Source: Lysobacterales bacterium
GTDB lineage: Bacteria; Pseudomonadota; Gammaproteobacteria; Xanthomonadales; Xanthomonadaceae
Assembly: GCA_019510125.1 (NCBI GenBank)
Contig: JAEKKX010000012.1
Coordinates: forward strand, 62,001-126,000
Direction of reading: 5' to 3'
DNA length: 64,000 nucleotides
The position numbers and the translations under genes are program-made. Of this stretch, positions 46,592 through 58,172 are shown one piece after another; the first letter of the stretch is position 1, and each line of letters begins with the position of its first letter. The notes beneath the pieces are model-generated. The model saw only the letters and a list, made by a program, of their open reading frames with translations. It did no database searches and was not told where the DNA came from.

Positions 46592-46746
46592 TGTGTTTCC
46601 TCCACGATATACGAGCCCCGATTCCTCGAACAGGCCGGGCCCTCCACCTGTACGGCGGAAGATATCAGGGGAAAATCTCATCCGATGAGAGACGCCTGCG
46701 ACCGGTCGCAGGGGGCCGCCGCCGGCCCGCGCGCCCGCGGACGCGG

Positions 46747-47544
46747 TCAGCTACGCAGGCCCACGCCGCGTTTCAGCAGCCACAGGCCGAGGCCGCCCAG
46801 CGCCGCGACGAAGCCCAGCATCAGCGCGTAGGCCACCCACAGCGGCACGTCGGACACGCCCAGCAGGCCGTAGCGGAAGGCGTTGACCATGTAGAAGATC
46901 GGGTTGAGGTGGGTCGCGGCCTCGGCCCAGCCGGGCAGCAGCTTCACCGAATAGAACACGCCGCCGAGATAGGTCAGCGGGGTGAGGATGAAGGTCGGCA
47001 CGATCGCGATGTCGTCGAACTTCTTGGCGTACACCGCGTTGACGAACCCGGCCAGCGAGAAGATCGTCGCCCCCAGCAGCACGGTGGTGAAGGTCACCAG
47101 CGGATGCGGCACGCGGACGTGGGTGAACAGCATCGCGATGCACAGCACGATCGCGCCGACCATCAGCCCGCGCAGCACCGCGCCGGCGACATAGCCGCCG
47201 AGGATCACCCACGACGGCATCGGGCTGACCAGCAGCTCCTCGACGTGGCGGCCGAACTTAGCGCCGAAGAAGCTCGACGAGATGTTGCCGTAGCTGTTCT
47301 GGATCACGCTCATCATCACCAGCCCGGGGACGATGAAGTCCATGTACTTGATCCCGTCCATGGTCCCGACGCGCGAGCCGATCAGGCCGCCGAAGATCAG
47401 GAAGTACAGGGTCATGGTGATCGCCGGCGGCACCAGGGTCTGGCCCCAGATGCGCAGGATCCGCATGACCTCGCGGCGGACGATGGTATAGAGCGCCGTG
47501 CGGTGGCGCTGGCCGAGCGTGGCCGGGGTCTGCTGCGCGCTCAT
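46747..47544 (-). CDS. ABC-2 type transporter permease (YadH-like)
   Basis: A 265-residue inner-membrane permease of the ABC-2 family, with six hydrophobic segments. It is like YadH: RILRIWGQTLVPPAITMTLYFLIFGGLIGSR, DFIVPGLVMMSVI, and SPMPSWVILGGYVAGAVLRGLMVG. The conserved LTPLTYLGGVFYSVKLLP segment, with GLLGVSDVPLW at the end, is characteristic. Together with the ATPase encoded immediately upstream it should export a hydrophobic or polysaccharide-like compound. The ATG overlaps the ATPase stop (ATGA). The substrate is unknown. Confidence 0.92.
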   Translation of the reverse strand: MSAQQTPATLGQRHRTALYTIVRREVMRILRIWGQTLVPPAITMTLYFLIFGGLIGSRVGTMDGIKYMDFIVPGLVMMSVIQNSYGNISSSFFGAKFGRHVEELLVSPMPSWVILGGYVAGAVLRGLMVGAIVLCIAMLFTHVRVPHPLVTFTTVLLGATIFSLAGFVNAVYAKKFDDIAIVPTFILTPLTYLGGVFYSVKLLPGWAEAATHLNPIFYMVNAFRYGLLGVSDVPLWVAYALMLGFVAALGGLGLWLLKRGVGLRS

Positions 47545-48527
47545 GCCGCCACCGCCTTGCCGTCGCCGGTGTCGCCGTTGCCGGTCATGCGCACGAACAG
47601 TTCCTCCAGGCGGTTGGTCTTGGTGCGCATCGAGCGCACCCGGATGCCGGCGGCGTCGAGCGCGGCGAACACGCCGTTGAGGTCCATCGCCCGCGGCATC
47701 TCCAGGTCCAGCGTGTGGTCGTCCTGGGCGACCAGGACCGCGCCGGGGATCGCCGGCAGCGTCGCCGGCAGGTCGCCGTCGATGTCGAGCAGGAAGCCCT
47801 CGACGTCGAGCTTGGCCAGCAGCGCCTTCATCGGACCCTGCTCGACGATCCGGCCCTTGTCGATGATCGCGAGGTTGCGGCAGAGGCTCTCGGCCTCTTC
47901 CAGGTAGTGCGTGGTGAGGATGATCGTCGTCCCCGAGGCGTTGATCTCCTTCAGCGTCTTCCACATGCCGCGGCGGATCTCGATGTCCACGCCGGCGGTG
48001 GGCTCGTCCAGGATCAGCAGCCGCGGCGAGGTCATCATCGCCCGCGCGATCATCAGCCGGCGTTTCATGCCGCCGGAGAGCGTGCGGCTCATCTTGTCGG
48101 CCTTGTCCCAGAGCTGGGCCTCCTTCAGCACCCGCTCGGCCCGCGCCATCGCCTCGGCGCGCGGCACGCCGTAGAAGCCGGCGTAGTTCACGCAGATGTC
48201 GAACGGCTTCTCGAACATGTTGAAGTTGATTTCCTGCGGCACCAGGCCGATCAGGCGCATCGCGGCGTCGCGGTCGCCGGCGATGTCCACGTCGAACACG
48301 CGCACGTCGCCGGCGGTCTTGTTGACCAGCGAGCTGACGATGCCGATCAGGGTGGACTTGCCGGCGCCGTTGGGGCCGAGCAGGGCGTAGAAGTCGCCCG
48401 GCGACACGTCGAGCGAGACGCCCTTGAGGGCTTCGACGCCGTTGTCGTAGGTCTTGCGCAGGTCGCGGACGGCGAGGGCGGGCGCGGTCTGCGCGCCGGG
48501 GGAGGTGGGGTCGGCTGCGGAGCTCAT
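47541..48527 (-). CDS. ABC transporter ATP-binding protein (YadG-like)
   Basis: A 328-residue ABC ATPase. Walker A is GPNGAGKST, the Q-loop lies near VPQEINFNM, the signature is LSGGMKRR, and Walker B is LLILDEPTAGVD, followed by the switch histidine in LTTHYLEEAE. The C-terminal 80-residue extension is characteristic of YadG-type proteins. It forms a transporter with the permease encoded next. The ATG was placed at the first Met with AGGA about 7 nt upstream. It is divergent from the ferredoxin-NADP reductase gene. Confidence 0.93.
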   Translation of the reverse strand: MSSAADPTSPGAQTAPALAVRDLRKTYDNGVEALKGVSLDVSPGDFYALLGPNGAGKSTLIGIVSSLVNKTAGDVRVFDVDIAGDRDAAMRLIGLVPQEINFNMFEKPFDICVNYAGFYGVPRAEAMARAERVLKEAQLWDKADKMSRTLSGGMKRRLMIARAMMTSPRLLILDEPTAGVDIEIRRGMWKTLKEINASGTTIILTTHYLEEAESLCRNLAIIDKGRIVEQGPMKALLAKLDVEGFLLDIDGDLPATLPAIPGAVLVAQDDHTLDLEMPRAMDLNGVFAALDAAGIRVRSMRTKTNRLEELFVRMTGNGDTGDGKAVAA

Positions 48528-48659
48528 CGGGTGTCCTGGAGGGCCGCGCGGCGCGCATCCGGGGTGGCGCGCGGCGGAGCGGGTAGTATAGGCCGCCGGC
48601 CGGGAGCGGTCGGACAACACTCCATCCCAGGACGGTCACCGAAAGGACGGTTCCGCTTC

Positions 48660-49421
48660 GTGTCCACACAATTCCCGCTCAGGCTCGTCGGCCGCCGCAT
48701 GCTCGCGCCCACCGTGGCCCACCTCAGCTTCGTCCGCGACGACGGGCAGCCGCTGGACTACGTGCCGGGCCAGTTCCTGCAGGTGCACTTCACCTATCCG
48801 GACGGCACCGCGACCAAGCGCAGCTATTCGCTCGCCACCCAGCACGACCACGCCCTGTCCCCGGACGACACCGTGGAGATCGCGGTCAGCTACGTGCCCG
48901 GCGGGGCCGCGACCGCGCTGTTCGAGCACCTGGAGATCGGTGGCGCGATCACCGCCAGCGGCCCCTACGGCCGCTTCTGCCTGCTGCCCAACGACGCCAA
49001 CCGCCGCTACCTGCTGATCGCCACCGGCACCGGCGTCACCCCGTACCGGGCGATGCTGCCGCAGCTCGCCGCGCGCATCGCCAAGCACGACCTGCAGGTG
49101 ATCCTGCTGTTCGGCGCGCGCACCCCCGAAGAACTGCTCTACGGCGACGAATTCCGCGCCTTCGCCGACGCCCACCCGAATTTCCGCTTCGTGCCGTGCT
49201 TCTCCCGCGAACTGCCGGCCGACGGCTCGCCGCACGCCCACGCCGACGTGCGCAAGGGCTACGTGCAGGACCAGCTCGCCGAGTTCGTCCCGGATGGCGA
49301 GACCGACATCGCCTACCTGTGCGGCAACCCGAACATGGTCGACGCCTGCTTCGAGGCGCTCAAGCACCAGGGGCTGCCGGTGCCGCACATCCGCCGCGAG
49401 AAATACGTCAGCAGCAAGTGA
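48660..49421 (+). CDS. Ferredoxin-NADP(+) reductase-like flavoprotein
   Basis: A 253-residue FAD/NADP-dependent reductase of the bacterial FNR type. FAD contacts are KRSYSLAT and GPYGRFCL; the NADP domain begins IATGTGVTPYRAML and ends YLCGNPNMVDACFEALK. It exchanges electrons between NADPH and ferredoxin or flavodoxin in the cytoplasm, supporting iron-sulfur and oxidative-stress functions. It starts with GTG after AAAGGA at moderate spacing. The length matches the family. Which ferredoxin it serves cannot be read here. Confidence 0.9.
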   Translation: MSTQFPLRLVGRRMLAPTVAHLSFVRDDGQPLDYVPGQFLQVHFTYPDGTATKRSYSLATQHDHALSPDDTVEIAVSYVPGGAATALFEHLEIGGAITASGPYGRFCLLPNDANRRYLLIATGTGVTPYRAMLPQLAARIAKHDLQVILLFGARTPEELLYGDEFRAFADAHPNFRFVPCFSRELPADGSPHAHADVRKGYVQDQLAEFVPDGETDIAYLCGNPNMVDACFEALKHQGLPVPHIRREKYVSSK

Positions 49422-49605
49422 GGCCGGGGCGGGCGGACCGGCGGCCGCGCGGATCGCGCGCCGGGCCCGGCCACCGCCCACGACTTCCGGCGCTTGCCCG
49501 CACCGGAGCGGGCGGTCACATTCGCCGCGCCGCCGCGTCCCAGTCCGCATGCGCGGCGCCGTGCGCGTTCGTCCACGGCCGATGTCCACCCCAGAGGCTC
49601 CCCGA

Positions 49606-51114
49606 ATGACCAGACCCCTGCTGCTGTCCCTGCTCGCCCTGGCGCTGGCCGCCTGCGGCCGCCAGGACGCGACCCCCGCCGCCGTGCCGCGCACCGACGC
49701 CGACGGCAACCTGCGCTACGGCAGCGTCGTGTTCAAACCCTGTTCGCTGGGCGGCGACTTCGGACGCGCGGTCGAGGCGCAGTGCGCGAAGTTCGACGTC
49801 CCCGAGAACCACGACGCGCCGGACGGCCGCAGGATCACCCTCGCGGTGGCGATGATCCCGGCCAAGCAGCAGGCGCAGCGCGACCCGGTGGTGATCATCG
49901 CTGGCGGCCCCGGGCAGTCGATCCTGCAGAGCTACCCGATGCTCGACGACGCCCTGTCCGACCTGCGCAACAGCCGCAACGTGCTGCTGGTCGACGCCCG
50001 CGGGACCGGCGATTCGCATCCGCTGGCGTGCCGGAACGAGGCCGGCGGCAACGCGATCACCGAGGGCGACGACGAATCGCCGGCCGCCGCGCGCGCCTTC
50101 GCCGAGCGCTGCCGCGATGCACTGTCGAAGACCTCCGACCTGCGCTTCTACGGCACCGGCGACCACATCCGCGACCTCGACGCGCTGCGCGCGGCGGTCG
50201 GCGCGGACAAGCTCAACCTGATCGGCATTTCCTACGGCACCCGCGTCGCCCAGCAGTACGCGATGCACTTCCCGGCGCACACCCGCACCGTCACGCTGGA
50301 TTCGGTGGTGCCCAATTCGCTGGTGCTGGGACAGGAGCACGCGCGCAACCTCGACGCCGCGCTCGCCACCCAGTTCGCGCGCTGCCGCGCGGTGCCGGCC
50401 TGCCGCGACCACCTCGGCGATCCGGCCGCGGAGCTGCGCACGCTGCGCGAGCGCCTCAAGGCCGGGGGGCTCGCGCCGGTGCGCTACCGCGACCCGACCA
50501 ACGGCGACTGGCGCGAGGAGGTGCCGACCTACGGCCATCTCGCGATCCTGCTGCGGATGTACGCCTACCAGCCGCAGGCGGCTTCGCTGCTGCCGTGGCT
50601 CGTCCACGAGGCCTCCGAGGGCCGCTACGAAAGCCTGCTCGCGCAGTCGCGCATGGTCTACGGCGAAGTCTCCGAGGCGATGACCCACGGCATGGAGCTG
50701 TCGGTGATCTGCACCGAGGACCCGGAGATCGCGGTCGACCCGAAGGACGCCGACACCGTGATCGGCGACGGGTTCGTCGCCTTCCAGCAGGCGCAGTGCG
50801 CGGTGTGGCCCAAGGGCAAGCGCGCGCCCGATTTCCGCAAGCCGCTGACCGGCGACGTGCCGCTGCTGGCGATGAGCGGCGAGTACGACCCGGTGACGCC
50901 GCCGAAGTACGGCGACGCGGTGGTGAAGACGCTGCCCAACGGCCGCCACCTGGTCGCGCCGGGACAGGGCCACAACGTGATCGCCACCGGCTGCATGCCG
51001 AAGCTGGTCGCCCAGTTCGTCGAGAAGGCCGATGCGAAGTCGCTCGACGCGTCGTGCCTGAAGCGGCTGAAGCCGTCGCCGCCGTTCGCGGGGAATTACG
51101 GGTGGGAGCCTTGA
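49606..51114 (+). CDS. Alpha/beta-hydrolase lipoprotein (TAP-like peptidase family)
   Basis: A 502-residue lipoprotein: signal peptide ending LAAC (Cys17). The mature protein is a prolyl-aminopeptidase-like alpha/beta hydrolase with VVIIAGGPGQS (oxyanion region), LVDARGTGDS, the nucleophile Ser in GISYGTR, and a C-terminal TAP-like domain with GEYDPVTPP (Asp) and APGQGHN (His). It resembles exported tripeptidyl aminopeptidases and related peptidases anchored in the envelope. The ATG giving MTRPLLLSL was chosen; an in-frame ATG eight codons upstream would weaken the signal peptide. It follows the FNR gene by 184 bp. Confidence 0.87.
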   Translation: MTRPLLLSLLALALAACGRQDATPAAVPRTDADGNLRYGSVVFKPCSLGGDFGRAVEAQCAKFDVPENHDAPDGRRITLAVAMIPAKQQAQRDPVVIIAGGPGQSILQSYPMLDDALSDLRNSRNVLLVDARGTGDSHPLACRNEAGGNAITEGDDESPAAARAFAERCRDALSKTSDLRFYGTGDHIRDLDALRAAVGADKLNLIGISYGTRVAQQYAMHFPAHTRTVTLDSVVPNSLVLGQEHARNLDAALATQFARCRAVPACRDHLGDPAAELRTLRERLKAGGLAPVRYRDPTNGDWREEVPTYGHLAILLRMYAYQPQAASLLPWLVHEASEGRYESLLAQSRMVYGEVSEAMTHGMELSVICTEDPEIAVDPKDADTVIGDGFVAFQQAQCAVWPKGKRAPDFRKPLTGDVPLLAMSGEYDPVTPPKYGDAVVKTLPNGRHLVAPGQGHNVIATGCMPKLVAQFVEKADAKSLDASCLKRLKPSPPFAGNYGWEP

Positions 51115-51175
51115 TGAAGGTCGCGACGACGGTGTCCTCGGCGCCCCGGATACGCCGACGTACCTCCAGCCCCCT

Positions 51176-51212
51176 CGCGACGCCGTGCGTCGCGGCCCCC
51201 CGACTCGGGGGG
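51176..51212. terminator. Two adjacent GC hairpins after the hydrolase gene
   Basis: Two perfect stems follow each other: CGCGACGC-CGT-GCGTCGCG (51176-51194) and CCCCCC-GACTC-GGGGGG (51196-51212). They sit between the hydrolase stop and the NatA-like start. There is no T-run, so termination or mRNA protection is only inferred. Confidence 0.45.
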
Positions 51213-51304
51213 CATTGCCAATCGCTGCGTTCGGGGCATGCCCCGCCGCCACGCATCCATTCCTTCGCGGCAAAGACGATCCCGTCCCGCATCCAGAGGC
51301 AGTC

Positions 51305-52047
<743 letters not shown>

Positions 52048-52051
<4 letters not shown>

Positions 52052-53241
52052 AACCCTCGTCGTTCGCCGCCTTCCGCACCGTGTTCCGCAAGGAGCTCCA
52101 CGATTTCGTGCGCGACCGCCGCACGTTCCTGATGGCGCTGCTGCTCGGCCCGCTGGTCTATCCGCTGCTGATGCTCGGCATGGGCAAGCTGATGGAGACC
52201 CGGGTCAGCACCCAGCTCGAGAAATCGCTGGAAGTGCCGATCGTCGGCGCCCAGTACGCGCCGAACCTGATCGAGTTCCTGGGCACGCTCGACATCCACG
52301 CCAAGACCCCGCCGAAGGACCTGGTCGCCGCGATCCGCAGCCAGGACGAGGACGTGGCGCTGGTGATCGCGCCCGACTTCGCCGAGCAGTGGCGCGCCGG
52401 CAAGCCGGCCAAGGTCGAGATCGTCGCCGACAGCACGCGCACGAATTCGGACGTGCCGGTGCAGCGCCTGCGCACCGCGCTGGAAGGCTACAGCCGCCAG
52501 GTCGGCGCGCTGCGCCTGGTCGCGCGCGGGGTCACCCCGCAGGCGCTCAACGCGGTCGCGGTGAACCAGCGCGACGTGGCGACGGCGGAGGCCAGGCAGG
52601 GCCGGTTGATGTCGGTGATCCTGCCGCTGATCCTCACCCTGTTCGCGTTCATCGGCGGCGCCAACCTGACGATGGACGTGACCGCCGGCGAGCGCGAGCG
52701 CCAGTCGCTGGAGCCGCTGCTGGCCACGCCGGTCTCGCGCGGCGCGCTGGTCACCGGCAAGATGGCCGCCGCCGGCATCATCGGCATCGCCAGCGTCGTG
52801 CTCACCCTGCTGTCGTTCAAGCTCAGCGCGGCGATGTCCACCAGCGCGATGGCCAGCTCGCTCGACGTGTCGTTCCCGGCGATCGCGCGGATGCTGCTGG
52901 TGCTCGCGCCGCTGGTGCTGATCGGCACCTCGCTGCTCACCTTCATCTCCGCCGGCGCCAAGAGTATGAAGGAAGCGCAGAGCCACATGGTCTGGCTGAT
53001 GTTCATGCCGATGCTGCCGGGCTACGCGCTGATGGCCTATCCGCTGAAGGACCAGGACCTGTGGCAGTACGCGGTGCCGTTCCTGTCGCAGAACCAGATG
53101 CTGGTGAAGGCGACCCGCGGCGAGGCCGCCTCGACGGAGCAGTGGGCGATCTACCTGGTGTGCGCGTTCGCGCTCGCCGGCGCGCTGTGGCTCGCGGCGA
53201 TCTGGCGCTATCGCCAGGAGAAGCTCGCGATCTCGGCGTGA
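52048..53241 (+). CDS. NatB-like ABC transporter permease
   Basis: A 397-residue ABC-2/NatB-type permease. One membrane helix lies near residues 25-45, followed by a large extracytoplasmic domain (about 50-185), then about five helices (about 190-370). It has the family words VTAGERERQSLEPLLATPVSRGALVTGKM, FAFIGGANLTMDV and LPGYALMAYPL. It forms an exporter with the NatA-like ATPase. The ATG overlaps the upstream stop. It ends 62 bp before a strong intrinsic terminator, closing the operon. Confidence 0.9.
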
Positions 53242-53303
53242 GCCTTCGTCGATGGAGGCGAATCGGCATGGCGATGAGCGGCGCGCGCATCCGGATGCCT
53301 GCG

Positions 53304-53330
53304 AAAAACCCCGGGAAACCCGGGGTTTTT
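53304..53330. terminator. Strong intrinsic terminator after the NatAB-like operon
   Basis: A perfect stem AAAAACCCCGGG-AAA-CCCGGGGTTTTT is followed by T5 on the plus strand and preceded by A5, so it can act in either direction. It lies 62 bp after the permease stop. Confidence 0.92.
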
Positions 53331-53381
53331 CGTGAGATTAACGAAATGGTGACGTAGCCGCTGATAACCTGACCACGTCGA

Positions 53382-53518
53382 AGCGTGATCACGCTCGACG
53401 CCGGCGACTCACGCAGCGTGCGCCGCTTTTCCCCGCATCGACGCCGACGCGTCGATGCCGCGAACGTCCCTTCGCTCCGACATCCGCACGCTGCCGTCCG
53501 CGAACCCGGGGTTCGCGG
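53382..53518. promoter_or_regulatory. Two palindromes upstream of the DUF2383 gene
   Basis: The non-coding gap 53331-53596 contains AGCGTGATCACGCT, a perfect 14-bp palindrome (53382-53395), and CCGCGAACCC/GGGGTTCGCGG, a 21-bp near-perfect palindrome with a single-base centre (53498-53518). Both lie before the DUF2383 gene and could be operators. No promoter was recognised with confidence. Confidence 0.35.
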
Positions 53519-53596
53519 CGCCGCGCGGGGGCCTGTCCGACCACGAGGTTCCCGCGCGGTGCGCAGCGCGCGTCGACGCCCGTACCGCGAGGCCCC

Positions 53597-54079
53597 ATGT
53601 CATACAACACCACGCCTTCTCCAGCGCAGCAACAGCAGGCACGCGCGCTGTCGGAGCTGATCGAGATCGTCGGCGAGAGCGCAGGCTTCTACCGCGAAGC
53701 CGCGCAGGCCACGCAGGATCCCGGGCTCAAGACCCTCTTCCGCGGCATGGCCGGGCGCAAGACCGTGCTCGCCGACGCGATGTCGCGCGCGATCCCGCCG
53801 CACATCACCGCGCGCATGGCGGCCGTCGACGACTGCCCCGTCGCCGGCACGGTGCGCAGCCTGCGCGAACGCCTGCGCGCGCTGCGCAACGGGCGGCAGG
53901 CCGCCTACGCCGAACGCGTCCGCGACATCGAGGACCGCCAGCTCAAGGCCACGCTGTCGATCATGGACCGCGACATGCCGATGCGGGTGAAGGAAGTGAT
54001 CCGCCGCCACCTGCGCGCGCTGTACCAGCACCAGGACCTGCTCGACCGCGGCATCGCCGCGCACGATCGCGTCGCCTGA
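53597..54079 (+). CDS. DUF2383 (PA2169-family) four-helix-bundle protein
   Basis: A 160-residue all-helical protein of the PA2169/DUF2383 family, which folds as a ferritin-like four-helix bundle and is usually stress-induced. Landmarks are ALSELIEIVGESAGFYREAAQ, LKTLFRGMAGRKTVLADAMSRAI and the VKEVIRRHLRALYQHQDLLD helix. Metal-binding residues are not obvious. It stands alone after the terminator of the ABC operon, with the palindromes upstream; the next gene converges. A cytoplasmic location is expected, as there is no signal peptide. Confidence 0.83.
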   Translation: MSYNTTPSPAQQQQARALSELIEIVGESAGFYREAAQATQDPGLKTLFRGMAGRKTVLADAMSRAIPPHITARMAAVDDCPVAGTVRSLRERLRALRNGRQAAYAERVRDIEDRQLKATLSIMDRDMPMRVKEVIRRHLRALYQHQDLLDRGIAAHDRVA

Positions 54080-54175
54080 TCGGGAGCGATCCCGCGGGAT
54101 TGCGCGGGATCATTGGCGCGCCCGGGTCGGGCGTCCGCAAAGGCTTCTGCGCTGCGCCAACGGCCGCGGGTGGCC

Positions 54176-55237
54176 TCAGCGCAGCCACGGCGCGACGTCG
54201 ACCGTGTCGATGTCGTGCATCGGCGCCAGGTAGGCGTCGAAGTACGGTTTGTGCGACGCGCCGACGATCGACAGCACGCGCTTGCCCGGGGCGCGCGCGC
54301 AGGCAGCGCGGATGTTCGCGACCATGCGCAGGTTGCGCGTCTCCCACCAGGCGACGTAGCGCCGGCCATCGTGGCCGGGGGACGGCTCCCTGAGCGCGGC
54401 GCCGAAGTCGACCTCGACGCTCATGCGCTGCGCTTCGGGCGCGTTGACGAACCGGTACAGGGCGAGCATGTCGTCGCCGGCTTCGAGCTGCTTCATCTTC
54501 GCGAGCAGCGGATGCCCGGCGGCCTGTTCCCAGACGCGCTGCATCGTCGCGGACACGCGGTCGCCGTCGCGGCCGTACACCGCGTCCGCGGTGTGGTCGT
54601 CGACCCGGTAGACCCGCTGCAGGCCGAGCCTGGCCGCGAGCGCCGCGCCGATCAGGAGGTTCTCGTTCTTCGACGTCGCCAGTTCGCCCATCCGCGCGAG
54701 CAGGGCGTCGTCGATGCCGTCGCCCGCGCGTCGCTCCGCCGCCGGGAGCTGGAGCCACTGGACGTAGGCGGACACGGCGTCGTTCGCGGCGAGCTGCAGC
54801 GCGGCCAGGCGCCGCCGCTGCGCAGGCGTGGGCGTCGCCGGCCAGGCGTCGAGCGTCTTCTCGACCTCCGCGATCGCCTCGGGGACGTCCAGCCCGGTGG
54901 CCTTGCGCGCCGCCGCGGTGTCGGCGCAGTAGGTCTCGGCCACGCCCGGGTAGATCGCCGGATGCCGGCGCAGCAGGTCGCATTCCTCGCCGCTGAGCGC
55001 CTCGATCGTGATGATCGCCGGGGCGAAGGCCTGCAGACGCGCGAGCAGCGGGTCGAGGCGTTCGGCGCGGAAGGCGTCCGACATCGAGGACAGGTGGGGG
55101 CTGCCCAGCACCATCACTTCGGTGCGCGCGCCGGCGATCTCGCGCGCGTAGGCCCGCGGATCGATCGAGGACGACGCGGCGCCGCACAGCGACGGGAACG
55201 CGAGGCAGGCCGCAAGCAGGACGGGGACGGTGCGCAC
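54176..55237 (-). CDS. DUF5694 exported protein
   Basis: A 353-residue protein of the DUF5694 family, related in fold to TraB/ChaN-like proteins. A signal peptide (about residues 1-20, ending LCGA) is followed by VMVLGSPHLSS and the closing VLSIVGASHKPYFDAYL, both carrying the conserved GSxH/GAxH histidines. ChaN-like domains bind haem or metals, but no such role is shown for this family. The GTG start was chosen because GGAG lies 7 nt upstream and leaves a clean signal peptide; an ATG 24 codons earlier adds an arginine-rich leader. Confidence 0.82.
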   Translation of the reverse strand: MRTVPVLLAACLAFPSLCGAASSSIDPRAYAREIAGARTEVMVLGSPHLSSMSDAFRAERLDPLLARLQAFAPAIITIEALSGEECDLLRRHPAIYPGVAETYCADTAAARKATGLDVPEAIAEVEKTLDAWPATPTPAQRRRLAALQLAANDAVSAYVQWLQLPAAERRAGDGIDDALLARMGELATSKNENLLIGAALAARLGLQRVYRVDDHTADAVYGRDGDRVSATMQRVWEQAAGHPLLAKMKQLEAGDDMLALYRFVNAPEAQRMSVEVDFGAALREPSPGHDGRRYVAWWETRNLRMVANIRAACARAPGKRVLSIVGASHKPYFDAYLAPMHDIDTVDVAPWLR

Positions 55238-55312
55238 GGGAAACTCCAGCGGGAACGGACGCGCCAAGCCTCCGCCGCGCCGGAAGCGCGCCACAGGCCC
55301 GGAAGTCATGCG

Positions 55313-55385
55313 GGGCCGTAAGTCATCCCAGCCGAAGTCGTCCCTCCGAAGTCATCCCGTCCGAGGCCATGCCCGCCTGAAGTGA
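55313..55385. repeat. Degenerate 15-bp direct repeats
   Basis: Between the DUF5694 start and the icd terminator, a unit like CGAAGTCATCCCGTC recurs four to five times with substitutions (AAGTCATCCCAGC, GAAGTCGTCCCTC, GAAGTCATCCCGTC, GAGGCCATGCCCGC). The copies are imperfect and may form no stable fold. No function is evident. Confidence 0.45.
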
Positions 55386-55426
55386 TGTGCGCCCGGGGTC
55401 ACCCGCGTCCGACCTCGCCCGGCACG

Positions 55427-55449
55427 AAAAAGGCCGCCCTGCGGCGGCC
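55427..55449 (-). terminator. icd intrinsic terminator
   Basis: On the minus strand, GGCCGCC-GCAG-GGCGGCC is followed by TTTTT. It lies 24 bp after the icd stop and should end that transcript. Confidence 0.92.
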
Positions 55450-55472
55450 CTTTCCGCGACGATCGCGGTCGG

Positions 55473-56801
<1,329 letters not shown>

Positions 56802-56980
56802 TCGTCTGTTCTCCTCGCAGGCCGGCGCCGCGCCGGCCAAGACCGCCATTGTCGCGGGTCGCGGGAGGTGGGGGAAGCCCGACCTTGGCCGATGCCGGCG
56901 GCTGACTTCCGGCACGGGAGCGGGCCGCGGGCGCGGCGCAGGATCGCGGCATCGTCCCTTGCCGACCGCGGAGCCTCGCC

Positions 56981-58156
56981 ATGCCGATCCATCGCCGCGA
57001 TGTCCTGCGCCTCGGCGCGCTCGGCGCCGCCGCCGTCGCGGGGCCGGCCTGGTCCGCGGCCCCGTCCACCGCCACGGCGACGGACGACGCGACGCCGCGC
57101 GCGCGGACGCCGCTCGACCTGCTGATCCTCGGCGGCACCGGGCTGATCGGCCCGCACCAGGTGCGCTACGCGCTCGCGCGCGGGCATCGGGTGACGATCT
57201 TCAACCGCGGCCGCAAGCAGCCGGAGTGGCCCGGGCAGGTCGAACAACTGCTGGGCGATCGCGACACCAACGACTACGCCTCGCTGCGCGCCGAAGTCGC
57301 CAGGGGCCGGCGCTGGGACGCCTGCATCGACAACCCCAGCAGCGTGCCGGCGTGGATCCGCGACGCGGCCGCGGTGCTGAAGGGCCACGTCGGCGGCTAC
57401 ACGATGGTCTCCAGCGTCTCGGCCTACGCCGACAACGCGACCCCCGGCCAGGACGAGACCGCGCCGCTGGCGACGTTCGACGGCGATCCGCTGCAGGAAA
57501 CCGCGCCCGGGCTGCGCGCCGACCTGAGCAAGTACCCCGGCCTCAAGGCGGCCAGCGAAGCGGAAGCGCGCAAGCATTTCGGCGACCGCACCACGATCCT
57601 GCGCCCCGGGCTGATCGTCGGTCCCGGCGACGAGACCGACCGCTTCACCTACTGGCCGCTGCGCATGCGCCGCGGCGGCGAGGTGCTGTGCCCCGGCGAC
57701 GGCCGCGACCCGGTGACGTTCGTCGACGCGCGCGATCTGGGCGAATGGATGGTGCGGCTCGCGGAAGCGCGCACCCACGGCGTCTTCAACGCCTTCGGCC
57801 CCGACTACCCGCTCGACACCGCCGCGCTGCTGTACGGCGTCCGCGCCTCGACCCGGGCCGGCGCGACGTTCACGTTCGTGCCCGCGGATTTCCTGGACGC
57901 GCACGGCGTGTCCGGCTGGACCGACCTGCCGGTGTGGCTGCCGGGCAGCGGCGAGACCGCCGGCTTCCATCGCCGCAGCAACGCCCGCGCGATCGCCGCG
58001 GGCCTGACCTTCCGCAGCCTCGCCGACACCACGGCGGCGACGCTGGCGTGGTTCGACGCGCAGCCCGACGCACGCCGCAACGCACCGCTGAAGGCGGGGC
58101 TGACGGCGGAGCGCGAGACCGAAGTGCTGGCGGCGTGGAAGGCGCGCGCCGGCTGA
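56981..58156 (+). CDS. Tat-exported NAD-dependent epimerase/dehydratase-like protein
   Basis: A 391-residue protein with a twin-arginine signal [12 protein letters not shown] at the N-terminus, indicating export of a folded protein. The mature part is an extended SDR (epimerase/dehydratase) fold: [11 protein letters not shown] for NAD binding, Ser in SSVSAYA, and YPGLK as the YxxxK pair. Export is unusual for this fold and suggests that the cofactor is bound in the cytoplasm. The substrate is unknown. It is transcribed alone, divergent from icd. The stop is followed closely by the convergent secreted protein gene. Confidence 0.88.
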   Translation: MPIHRRDVLRLGALGAAAVAGPAWSAAPSTATATDDATPRARTPLDLLILGGTGLIGPHQVRYALARGHRVTIFNRGRKQPEWPGQVEQLLGDRDTNDYASLRAEVARGRRWDACIDNPSSVPAWIRDAAAVLKGHVGGYTMVSSVSAYADNATPGQDETAPLATFDGDPLQETAPGLRADLSKYPGLKAASEAEARKHFGDRTTILRPGLIVGPGDETDRFTYWPLRMRRGGEVLCPGDGRDPVTFVDARDLGEWMVRLAEARTHGVFNAFGPDYPLDTAALLYGVRASTRAGATFTFVPADFLDAHGVSGWTDLPVWLPGSGETAGFHRRSNARAIAAGLTFRSLADTTAATLAWFDAQPDARRNAPLKAGLTAERETEVLAAWKARAG

Positions 58157-58172
58157 CGCGCGCGCTCCGCGC

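Noticed and set aside
51115-51304. Continuation of coding sequence after the hydrolase gene
   Set aside because: Contains two hairpins and no credible start; treated as intergenic.
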